A stretch of 5,147 nt of DNA from JBBRLG01 sp038231495. GTDB lineage: Bacteria > Planctomycetota > Planctomycetia > Gemmatales > Gemmataceae. The position numbers were made by a program, and so were the translations under genes. Shown in pieces: positions 1 to 4,999 of the stretch. The stretch lies in contig JBBRLG010000534.1 of the NCBI GenBank assembly GCA_038231495.1, forward strand, positions 1-5,147, in the 5' to 3' direction. How positions within the stretch are numbered: the first letter of the stretch is position 1; each line of letters starts with the position of its first letter. The notes below the pieces were generated by a model. That model was not told the origin of the DNA. It ran no database searches and saw only the letters and a program-made list of their open reading frames with translations.

Positions 1-57
1 ACTCCGGTCGCTTACACTCCCGGCTCGCCCTTCCCGGCAAGTCCCTCCGGTCGGTCG
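1..57. repeat. Non-coding tail with repeat-like GC-rich half sites
   Basis: This stretch lies downstream of the lipoprotein stop codon and has no plausible gene. The octamer TCCGGTCG occurs twice (3-10 and 46-53). The segment 4-23 has CCGG at both ends with TTAC in the middle, giving only an imperfect palindrome. GC-rich intergenic palindromes of the general form CCGG..GTAAGC..CCGG are frequent in planctomycete genomes, and this may be the edge of one. The window edge cuts the context, so the repeat cannot be delimited. Confidence 0.3.
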
Positions 58-528
58 TTATTTCCCAATCGGAAGCGGTTGCTCCAGCAAGGTTGCCGTC
101 CCGGTCGCCGTGGCGATGCCGCCCGTCGGAGCCGGCGGCTTGAGCACTTCCACCGGCACGGGCGAACCCTTGGCGTGAAAGTGGATTTGCCATTCCTTGA
201 TCGGCAACCGACTTTCGCTGTTGTGTTCCGCACCGACACCAGCCAGTTGATACAACGCGCTGGTGGTATTGCCGGCCCGGTCGGTCACGACGTTTTCGCC
301 GATGACCGACTCCTCTTCGCGGTCGATCACGACTCCCTGCGGAAACCGGTCCTGAAGCAGTTCGTCGGCCGACCGGCGGTTGTACAGGGGCCAGCAATTC
401 GTGCCATTCGGGACGGCGACGACGCCGTGCTCGCCTTCCAGCATGACAAACCGCGCCTGGGAAATGCAGCCCGACAGGCCCAGTAACGCGGCCGACAACA
501 ACGCACCGAATCTACGTCGCTGTGACAT
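58..528 (-). CDS. Small secreted lipoprotein, function unknown
   Basis: The product is 156 residues. I chose the ATG at 528 because it gives a standard lipoprotein signal: basic MSQRRR, a hydrophobic stretch at residues 8-19, then the lipobox LSGC with the acylated cysteine at 21. The frame stays open further upstream, but those starts fall inside the lipase gene and would bury the signal. The ribosome site is poor, only a G-run about 6-11 bases before the ATG. The mature part has no catalytic motif I recognise. Its first half reads GVVAVPNGTNCWPLYNRR followed by an acidic EEES stretch (71-74). This resembles a set of small planctomycete lipoproteins I associate with this layout, but I cannot confirm that without a search. 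The C-terminal 25 residues are low in complexity (Pro, Ala, Thr, Gly). It starts 67 bases after the lipase stop on the same strand, so co-transcription is likely and a link to lipid handling at the envelope is possible but inferred. Confidence 0.8.
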   Translation of the reverse strand: MSQRRRFGALLSAALLGLSGCISQARFVMLEGEHGVVAVPNGTNCWPLYNRRSADELLQDRFPQGVVIDREEESVIGENVVTDRAGNTTSALYQLAGVGAEHNSESRLPIKEWQIHFHAKGSPVPVEVLKPPAPTGGIATATGTATLLEQPLPIGK

Positions 529-595
529 GACACGCCCCCCGCGGCACCTGTTTTTCCCGTGAGGGTGAGGGCTATACCCATTTCTCCACCTGCCG

Positions 596-1636
596 TCAAT
601 GCGGTCCGCCGTCCGTTTGCGGCCGGGCCTCCCGGAGAAACGCCGCATAGTAGATCGGGGCGTGATCCACGAGAGCACCCTGCGGTATCCGTACGTCCAG
701 GAGGTTTTTTATCGGGCCGGGAGGGAAGAGGCCGCCAAGGCCGCCCAACTCCGCCAGGAAACTGAGGAACAGGTCGTTCCAGTTGATTATGCCGGCGAGC
801 GGGTCCGTCAAAAGGTCGGGGTTCGTGTCGGGATCGACGACGCCGTCGCGGTCGATGTAGACGAGCTTGCCGGCGCCGGCGTGTGTGAATTGCATGAAGG
901 GCAGCGGGGGTAAGGGAAAGGGCGGCGGCAAGCGGACAACGAAGTCGTCGTGATGGACGTGCCGATAGAACGGCTTCTCCGCCAGGTTGGCGAGGAAGTC
1001 CGCATTGCCCACCCGCGGCGCGCCGAAGGTGTACAGCCCCTGGAAGTCGCCGTGGTCCGCCGCCGCGAGTGTGGCCAGCGCGCCGCCAAGGCTGTGACCC
1101 GTGAACCACACGGCACGGTTGTCATTTTGGGTCTGGGCCTGAAGCGTGCTCGCCACGTCCGGGGCCATCATCTCGTAAACTTCTAACATGCCGCCGTGGA
1201 CGCGTCCGTCTTTGAAGTCTGCCGGCGGAAACCGCGCGTCGATGACGACGTCCTGGAGAGAGGGGGAGAGCGATTCCTCAAAGCTCTGGACGTCTTGAAG
1301 GCCGGGCACCCGCGTCCCTCGAAAGGCGACGATGACGCAAGAATCGTTGACGAGGAGGAAGCAGCCGGTGTCTTCGTCGTCGCGGATGGGGTGATACCGG
1401 AAGCCCGGCAAAGGCGAGGTGGCACCAGGCGCGTTGAACAAGTCCGCAATGAAACGCGGGGCGACGTAGGCCAACAGGGAGATTTCGGCCAGGAGCGCGG
1501 CGTTGACGGGCGAGTAGTCCGACGCCCGCGCTGCAAACGCAGTCGCGCCCTCGAAATACGGGTAGCCCTCGACGGGCGGGATCAGAAAGCGGCCGATGCG
1601 GTCTCGGCCGCTGCGGGGGTCGAAGCTGAAGGGCAT
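596..1636 (-). CDS. Class 3 lipase (alpha/beta-hydrolase)
   Basis: The product is 346 residues and should hydrolyse ester bonds of lipids or related acyl esters. The nucleophile elbow GHSLGG is at 180-185, making Ser182 the catalytic serine. FRGT (105-108) matches the oxyanion-hole strand of fungal-type class 3 lipases. YTFGAPRVGN (202-211) is the next conserved strand. DDFVVRLPP aligns with the family's D-I-V-x-x-L-P-P, making Asp231 the acid residue. DHAPIYY places the catalytic histidine at 325. The triad is complete. Between Asp and His there is an unusually long insert of about 90 residues with a proline-rich part (237-248) and a hydrophobic, glycine-rich part (283-305) that could form a lid. 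No signal peptide is visible at the N-terminus, so the location is unclear. The ATG at 1636 is supported by AGGAG nine bases upstream. It is followed by the lipoprotein gene, probably in one transcript. True substrate unknown. Confidence 0.9.
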   Translation of the reverse strand: MPFSFDPRSGRDRIGRFLIPPVEGYPYFEGATAFAARASDYSPVNAALLAEISLLAYVAPRFIADLFNAPGATSPLPGFRYHPIRDDEDTGCFLLVNDSCVIVAFRGTRVPGLQDVQSFEESLSPSLQDVVIDARFPPADFKDGRVHGGMLEVYEMMAPDVASTLQAQTQNDNRAVWFTGHSLGGALATLAAADHGDFQGLYTFGAPRVGNADFLANLAEKPFYRHVHHDDFVVRLPPPFPLPPLPFMQFTHAGAGKLVYIDRDGVVDPDTNPDLLTDPLAGIINWNDLFLSFLAELGGLGGLFPPGPIKNLLDVRIPQGALVDHAPIYYAAFLREARPQTDGGPH

Positions 1637-1645
1637 GACAACGAT

Positions 1646-1650
1646 CTCCT
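1646..1650 (-). promoter_or_regulatory. Ribosome binding site of the lipase gene
   Basis: On the minus strand this reads AGGAG, nine bases before the ATG at 1636. It fixes the lipase start and is the strongest ribosome site of the two-gene unit; the downstream lipoprotein gene has only a weak one. Confidence 0.75.
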
Positions 1651-1734
1651 GGCAGTAAAAGTCGCTGACGGTCCCACGTCCCGATCGAGCGTATCGGAGC
1701 CTGCGCGGCGGGGCAAGGAGATTCCGGCCGCGTG

Positions 1735-1750
1735 AAGCGGCTTGCCGCTT
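1735..1750. promoter_or_regulatory. Perfect 7-bp palindrome upstream of lipase
   Basis: AAGCGGC and GCCGCTT are separated by two bases. It sits about 100 bases upstream of the lipase start, just outside the mobile element. It could be an operator or a short hairpin. No T-run follows on either strand, so it is not a convincing terminator. Chance occurrence in GC-rich DNA is possible. Confidence 0.3.
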
Positions 1751-1776
1751 TCCCGAACCACGCCTTGTAACGGCTT

Positions 1777-1784
1777 CTCCGCCG
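1777..1784. repeat. Target site duplication, left copy (CTCCGCCG)
   Basis: This 8-base direct repeat abuts the GTAA end of the 1785-2025 element. An identical copy lies at 2026-2033 right after the other end. Eight bases is the length made by IS66-family transposases. Confidence 0.75.
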
Positions 1785-2025
1785 GTAACCGTTCACCGGG
1801 TGCGGACAGTGGACCTGATTGGACATCAACGGCAGGAGAGAATCCAGGGGGTGTGTCAGAGGGGTCGGGAAACGAACTTCCCCAAGATAATACCCGATAA
1901 GCACTTGCGGAAGTAAAGTTCGTTTCCTTTGCTCTCAAGCTACGAGAAGCGAATAGGTCGTCGCGGAAATGATAGCGCGCCCTGTCTACGGTTGGCTGGT
2001 TTTCAACAACGCGGTGAACGGTTAC
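1785..2025. mobile_element. Non-autonomous IS66-type mini-element (MITE-like), 241 bp
   Basis: The two ends are inverted repeats of 17 bases with one mismatch (1785-1801 and 2009-2025), beginning GTAACCGTTCACCG. Perfect 8-bp direct repeats CTCCGCCG flank it. IS66-family elements are known for ends starting GTAA and for 8-bp target duplications, so this is best read as a small derivative moved by an IS66 transposase elsewhere in the genome. The interior has no transposase frame I recognise. It carries a 12-bp inverted repeat at 1868-1879 and 1916-1927. Its ends match those of the 3305-3431 element over 12 bases, while the interiors differ. It sits 148 bases from the lipase start and 98 from the toroid start, so it could influence transcription of either gene. 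The family assignment rests on the ends only. Confidence 0.72.
1868..1927. repeat. 12-bp inverted repeat inside the mini-element
   Basis: GGAAACGAACTT at 1868-1879 is the exact reverse complement of AAGTTCGTTTCC at 1916-1927, with 36 bases between. If transcribed it would form a stem with a large loop. Its role is unknown; it may be internal structure of the mobile element. Confidence 0.55.
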
Positions 2026-2033
2026 CTCCGCCG
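2026..2033. repeat. Target site duplication, right copy (CTCCGCCG)
   Basis: Identical to 1777-1784. It follows directly after the TTAC end of the element and lies immediately before the candidate -35 of the toroid gene. Confidence 0.75.
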
Positions 2034-2034
2034 G

Positions 2035-2067
2035 TTGTCACAAAACCGCGGCTCGCTCGTCTATTAT
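2035..2067 (+). promoter_or_regulatory. Candidate promoter of the toroid gene
   Basis: TTGTCA at 2035-2040 matches five of six bases of a sigma-70 -35 box, and TATTAT at 2062-2067 matches five of six of a -10 box. The 21-base spacing is longer than the usual 16-18, so the pair is imperfect. The -10-like box is the more believable half. It would give a leader of about 50 bases. Confidence 0.35.
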
Positions 2068-2082
2068 GAATGGTGGCAACCC

Positions 2083-2099
2083 GTCGCCCGCCGGGCGAC
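2083..2099 (+). promoter_or_regulatory. GC-rich hairpin in the toroid gene leader
   Basis: GTCGCCC (2083-2089) pairs perfectly with GGGCGAC (2093-2099) across a three-base loop. It lies nine bases before the ribosome site at 2109-2114. It has no T-tract, so it is not a terminator. It could stabilise the transcript or restrict ribosome access. Confidence 0.4.
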
Positions 2100-2108
2100 T
2101 TCTCGACC

Positions 2109-2114
2109 GAGGAG
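2109..2114 (+). promoter_or_regulatory. Ribosome binding site of the toroid gene
   Basis: GAGGAG lies nine bases before the ATG at 2124. It decides the start in favour of 2124 over an in-frame upstream start at 2070, which would place extra residues before the signal peptide. Confidence 0.75.
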
Positions 2115-2123
2115 CATACGACC

Positions 2124-3224
2124 ATGCGAGCGCGGTTCCTGATTCCGGCCCTGATGTGCGGCGTGGGCTTCTTGACCATGGGAGCCACCCCCGCTCGTGC
2201 CGAGGAAATCCCGCAAGAATACCGCCCGGCCATCGCCAAAGGCCTGGAGTGGTTGGCCAAGCAGCAGAGCAAGGACGGCCACTTTGAAGCCTTTAGCGGC
2301 CAGTACCCCATGACGATGACCGCCATTTCCGGCATGGCCTTCCTCATGGAGGGCAGCACGATGCGCGAGGGCAAGTACCGCGAAAACATCCGCCGGGCCT
2401 GCGACTGGCTCATGGCGCGCAGCAGCCCCAACGGCATGCTCGGCAACCCCAACATCCCCGGCGAAGCCGGTCGTTACATCTACGGCCACGGCTTCACGCT
2501 CCTGTTCCTCTCGTGCATCTACGGCGAGGAAGAAGAAGGCGACCGCCGGAAGAAGCTCGAAGACATCCTGACGCGCGCGGCCAAGTTCACGCGCGACGCC
2601 CAGACCAACCGCGGCGGCTGGGGCTACGTCTCGGCTCGCGAAGGCAACAACTTCGACGAAGGTTCGACGACCGTTACCCAGGTGCAAGCGCTGCGGGCCG
2701 CGCGCAACGCCGGCATCGCGGTGCCGCCGGACGCGATCAAGGACGCCATCAAGTATTTGAAGGACGCCTCCAATAATCCCGGCGGCGGCGTGGTTTACAG
2801 CCTGGGCCAGGGCGGCGGCGGCGGCAGTGGTTCGCCGGCCCTGACGGCGGCGGCGATCACCTGCGGCTTCAGCACCGGCGATTACAACTCGGACCTGGTC
2901 AAGAAGTGGTTCAAGTTCTGCCAATCGACCTTGAAGACGATCGGCGACGGCCGCATGGGCCACGACGAGTACATCCACTATTACTTCGCGCAATCGGCGT
3001 ACATGCTCGGCGAGGACGGCTGGAACAAGCTGTTCCCCAACGCGCCGGAGTCGGAGCGCATCACCTGGAAGAAGTACCGCAAGGGGACGTTCGACAACCT
3101 GGTGCGGGCGCAGCAGGCCGACGGCAGCTGGCCCGGCCAGCACGCCGGCCCGGTGTTCTCGACCGCGGTGTTCCTGTCGATCCTGCAGCTGGACAACGCC
3201 GTGCTACCGATCTACCAGCGCTAA
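2124..3224 (+). CDS. Secreted prenyltransferase/squalene-oxidase-type repeat (alpha/alpha-toroid) protein
   Basis: The product is 366 residues. Residues 1-26 form a signal peptide with a basic start, a hydrophobic core and an ARA cleavage site before EEIP. The mature part has about five repeats of a helix followed by a Gly/Asp turn: GLEWLAKQQSKDGHF (40-54), CDWLMARSSPNGMLG (93-107), AAKFTRDAQTNRGGWGY (152-168), AIKYLKDASNNPGGGV (208-223) and DNLVRAQQADGSWPG (324-338). This is the pattern of the terpenoid-cyclase/prenyltransferase toroid fold. The DxDD acid motif of squalene-hopene cyclases is absent, and the protein is far shorter than their roughly 650 residues, so cyclase activity is unlikely. 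Similar secreted toroid proteins are common in planctomycetes; their role, perhaps binding in the periplasm, is unknown. A run of five GGC codons (2811-2825) encodes glycines 230-234, probably a flexible loop. It stands alone, with no same-strand neighbour, and converges on the HEAT-repeat gene. Confidence 0.85.
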   Translation: MRARFLIPALMCGVGFLTMGATPARAEEIPQEYRPAIAKGLEWLAKQQSKDGHFEAFSGQYPMTMTAISGMAFLMEGSTMREGKYRENIRRACDWLMARSSPNGMLGNPNIPGEAGRYIYGHGFTLLFLSCIYGEEEEGDRRKKLEDILTRAAKFTRDAQTNRGGWGYVSAREGNNFDEGSTTVTQVQALRAARNAGIAVPPDAIKDAIKYLKDASNNPGGGVVYSLGQGGGGGSGSPALTAAAITCGFSTGDYNSDLVKKWFKFCQSTLKTIGDGRMGHDEYIHYYFAQSAYMLGEDGWNKLFPNAPESERITWKKYRKGTFDNLVRAQQADGSWPGQHAGPVFSTAVFLSILQLDNAVLPIYQR

Positions 3225-3296
3225 TCCGGAAAAATGCAAATCCGGAAAACTGCAAATCCGAAATCCGAAATCTCAAATCCGAAACGCAACCGTCTG

Positions 3297-3304
3297 CTTT
3301 CGGA
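3297..3304. repeat. Target site duplication, left copy (CTTTCGGA)
   Basis: This 8-base direct repeat abuts the GTAA end of the 3305-3431 element. The identical partner is at 3432-3439. Confidence 0.78.
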
Positions 3305-3431
3305 GTAACCGTTCACTCCCCCCCTTACGAAGGGGGGGGTAGGGGGGGTGGAGAAGACGCCATGACCGAGTACTGCAATCGTTCTTGACCCCCCCTACCC
3401 CCCCTTCGTAAGGGGGGGAGTGAACGGTTAC
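3305..3431. mobile_element. Non-autonomous IS66-type mini-element, 127 bp, nearly all inverted repeat
   Basis: The left arm (3305-3349, 45 bases) and the right arm (3388-3431, 44 bases) are reverse complements with one single-base length difference in a G/C run. Only 38 bases separate them. The ends read GTAACCGTTCAC and GTGAACGGTTAC, and perfect 8-bp repeats CTTTCGGA flank the unit. GTAA ends and 8-bp duplications point to the IS66 family. Each arm also folds on itself: seven C, TT, a three-base loop, AA, seven G (3318-3338 and 3398-3418). It encodes nothing. It has landed in the AAATCCG palindrome between two convergent genes, where its strong structure could itself stop or stall transcription. 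Near identity of the arms suggests a recent origin or selection for the fold. Confidence 0.8.
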
Positions 3432-3439
3432 CTTTCGGA
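3432..3439. repeat. Target site duplication, right copy (CTTTCGGA)
   Basis: Identical to 3297-3304 and directly adjacent to the TTAC end of the element. It also forms part of the older palindrome's right arm, which shows the insertion site lay within that repeat. Confidence 0.78.
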
Positions 3440-3464
3440 TTTCGGATTTGCATTTTTCCGAATT

Positions 3465-4829
3465 TCACTTCTTCTTTTGCCCCGCATCGTTGTTCAGGTC
3501 CGGCAGATCCTTGAGCTTTTTCGCCCACAGTTCGTAGGTTTCACCGGCGTCCGCCTTCGTCACTTCCCGCAGCGCGAAGAGCACCGCATTCCGCTGCGGA
3601 AACGTCTTCGGCAACTCCCCCTGCGCTTCGAGTTGCTGTTGCTTCCTCACCTCCGCCGGGTTCAGCGGGCGCACCCGCATGACGTAGTCGAATCGCTGGT
3701 TGGCCGGCCACTTGCCGTTGTTTGCCACGGGCTGCACGACCGAGAAGTCTTGCCGCAGGTACGTCGTGTTCGCGCGGACAAATAAGCCGCTGGTTTCGTT
3801 GTAATACAGGGGTGGCGGGTCTTCGCCGGGCATCGGCATGCGGCCGCGGATCAGGTCCGCCTTGGCCAGGGACGGCGCGTGACAGAGCATGCAGTTGCTC
3901 AGGTGGTTGAGCCGCACCAGTTCCTTCACGACGTACTCGTTGCCGTTTTTCTTGTAGGGCAACCTTGGGTCCGGCTCCTTCAGCAACTCGACCAGGTCCG
4001 GCGTGACTTGCGTGAGCTTGAGGGCCGCGATCGCTTCCCCGGCGTGTTCGGCGGCGGCGGGCCAGGGGTAGCGCAAGCCGTCCACTAATTGCTGCTGGTA
4101 TTGCTGGGCCGGCCGTTTGGCCAGAGCCTGAACGGCCTTTTCTCGGACTTCCGGGGCCAGGTCGAACAGGGCACGCTGCGCCAACGCGGCACTGGCCTCT
4201 TTGCCGTCGATGTCGTCGAGCAGTTCGACGAGCAGGAGGCGGATCGGCGAATTTTCCGCTTGCAACAGCTGCATGAGGGTTGGGATGGCCGGCGCGGTTT
4301 TCCACTCCTTGCCCTTGGTCTCGTCCGCGAAGAGGATCGTTTTGAGCTTGTCGGCGTCGGGCCGCACGTCGCCCGTCGGCGCAGATTTCCGGAGGCAATC
4401 GCGGAGGCGCAGGGACAGGACGTGCAACCGCTCGGCGGACTCCTTACCCATGGAACAATCCGGTTCCATGCGCCACGGCAACCCGAACTGCTCCGGTTGC
4501 CTCAGTCGTTTAGTCCAGGCCTGGAACTGGGTCGGGCCGAGGTCCGACGGCAGATTCGTTACCTTGCTGCCGGCTTCTTTCAGGGGTGTGTACAGGCTCG
4601 CCGCTTGCTCCTCGCCGAAGCCCGTCGTTGTTACCGTAAGCAACTGCTTGCGCAGGTCTTCGTCCGTCGCTTCGCTCTGGCGCTTTACGACGACCGCGGC
4701 TTTGGCGCCGGACGACGTTGCCGGCGCGTCCTTGTCAACGGGTTGGCCGTTGGCCCCCCGCGTCCAGGGACCGGAGATTGCCAGCGCGGTGAAGAAAACG
4801 GCCGTAAAGAACAGGCATTTCCGAAGCAT
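3465..4829 (-). CDS. Secreted HEAT-repeat protein with a haem-c (CxxCH) motif
   Basis: The product is 454 residues. The N-terminus is a signal peptide: MLRK, a hydrophobic core at 5-19, and probable cleavage near ANG/Q (28-29). Residues about 180-290 are paired amphipathic helices of HEAT type, for example AIPTLMQLLQ, SAALAQRALFDLAPEVREKAVQALAKRP and AEHAGEAIAALKL. Next comes CMLCH at 313-317, a single covalent haem-c motif, followed by a Met/Pro-rich stretch in which Met331 or Met333 might be the second ligand. The remaining part (about 340-440), with FVRANTTYLRQDFSVVQPV, matches no domain I can name. The C-terminus is lysine-rich. The ATG at 4829 is preferred because GAGG lies six bases upstream; an ATG at 4841 lacks a ribosome site, and an upstream TTG start would bury the signal peptide. 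Periplasmic electron transfer or binding is plausible, but the partner is unknown and CxxCH alone does not prove haem attachment. Confidence 0.82.
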   Translation of the reverse strand: MLRKCLFFTAVFFTALAISGPWTRGANGQPVDKDAPATSSGAKAAVVVKRQSEATDEDLRKQLLTVTTTGFGEEQAASLYTPLKEAGSKVTNLPSDLGPTQFQAWTKRLRQPEQFGLPWRMEPDCSMGKESAERLHVLSLRLRDCLRKSAPTGDVRPDADKLKTILFADETKGKEWKTAPAIPTLMQLLQAENSPIRLLLVELLDDIDGKEASAALAQRALFDLAPEVREKAVQALAKRPAQQYQQQLVDGLRYPWPAAAEHAGEAIAALKLTQVTPDLVELLKEPDPRLPYKKNGNEYVVKELVRLNHLSNCMLCHAPSLAKADLIRGRMPMPGEDPPPLYYNETSGLFVRANTTYLRQDFSVVQPVANNGKWPANQRFDYVMRVRPLNPAEVRKQQQLEAQGELPKTFPQRNAVLFALREVTKADAGETYELWAKKLKDLPDLNNDAGQKKK

Positions 4830-4835
4830 TGGGCA

Positions 4836-4839
4836 CCTC
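4836..4839 (-). promoter_or_regulatory. Ribosome binding site of the HEAT/CxxCH gene
   Basis: On the minus strand GAGG lies six bases before the ATG at 4829. It partly overlaps the alternative ATG at 4841, which argues for the downstream start. Confidence 0.6.
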
Positions 4840-4985
4840 ATTTGGAAAAGAGAGCGAACGATCAGAGCCACCAGCAACCACGCCGGCAGCGGGGGTCTTT
4901 ACTCGTCGTGCATCGGGGCCGAAAAGGGACGAAGTCCCCTGGTGTTAGCGCAGTGTAGCTGATCGCGCGGCCCGCGCCCATTGAA

Positions 4986-4999
4986 TTTGCGGAAGCAAA
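4986..4999. promoter_or_regulatory. Short palindrome TTTGC-GGAA-GCAAA
   Basis: Five-base arms flank a four-base centre in the divergent region between the HEAT/CxxCH gene and the gene starting at 5103. A near copy, TTGCGGAAGTAAAG, occurs inside the first mini-element at 1905-1918 (13 of 14 bases match 4987-5000), but there the symmetry is broken. It may be an operator; this is a weak call. Confidence 0.25.

Larger units (their letters stand above)
1637..2123. other. Divergent intergenic region between lipase and toroid genes
   Basis: This 487-base region has no credible gene. From the lipase side it holds a ribosome site, a short palindrome (1735-1750), an IS66-type mini-element with its target duplication (1777-2033), a candidate promoter with a -10-like TATTAT, a strong leader hairpin (2083-2099) and the ribosome site of the toroid gene. 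Several frames stay open through it because of the high GC content, but none shows protein-like composition or a start signal. Confidence 0.7.
3227..3460. repeat. Older AAATCCG-rich palindrome, split by a mobile element; possible two-way terminator
   Basis: Left copies at 3227-3244 (18 bases, starting CGGAAAAATGC) and 3251-3270 (20 bases, starting TGCAAATCCG) have exact reverse complements at 3443-3460 and 3433-3452. The left side is a loose array of 7-base units (AAATCCG or AAATCTC). It begins two bases after the toroid stop and ends five bases before the HEAT-gene stop. Without the 127-bp element and one target copy, the 20-base arms would be 27 bases apart, a good hairpin between convergent genes. 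Such AAATCCGAAATC-type repeats are, from memory, widespread between planctomycete genes. A terminator role is inferred from position and structure. Confidence 0.65.

Noticed and set aside
820..855. Calcium-binding-like DRDGVVDPDTN segment in the lipase (residues 263-272)
   Set aside because: It resembles a D-rich loop but lacks a full EF-hand or dockerin pattern and occurs once only.
327..1109. Minus-strand frame of 260 codons overlapping lipase and lipoprotein
   Set aside because: It is out of frame with both genes, which carry clear motifs. Its Arg/Pro/Gly-rich translation is typical of a shifted reading of GC-rich coding DNA.
2070..2123. Upstream start at 2070 for the toroid gene
   Set aside because: It adds 18 polar residues before the signal peptide and ignores the GAGGAG site at 2109-2114. 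The 2083-2099 hairpin also fits better as untranslated leader.
2811..2825. (GGC)5 run in the toroid gene as a phase-variation repeat
   Set aside because: Five trinucleotide units in frame would not shift the reading frame if they slipped, and short GGC runs are common in GC-rich genes.
2064..3143. Long minus-strand open frame (359 codons) opposite the toroid gene
   Set aside because: It is antisense to a gene with a clear signal peptide, ribosome site and repeat fold. Its Val/Ala/Arg-rich translation shows no motif; it is a GC-rich shadow.
3225..3464. CRISPR array between the convergent genes
   Set aside because: The repeats are inverted pairs and 7-base tandem units, not evenly spaced direct repeats with unique spacers.
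4830..4877. Upstream TTG start (4877) or ATG (4841) for the HEAT/CxxCH gene
   Set aside because: Neither has a ribosome site, and both place extra residues before an otherwise standard signal peptide.
4922..4938. GGGAC-GAA-GTCCC hairpin followed by TTTT on the minus strand as a terminator
   Set aside because: The stem is only five bases, the T-run is four, and no gene ends just before it on that strand in this window.
4089..4958. Plus-strand open frame of 289 codons, and another of 253 codons at 4201-4962
   Set aside because: Both are antisense to the HEAT/CxxCH gene, have no ribosome site or recognisable motif, and run on into intergenic DNA.
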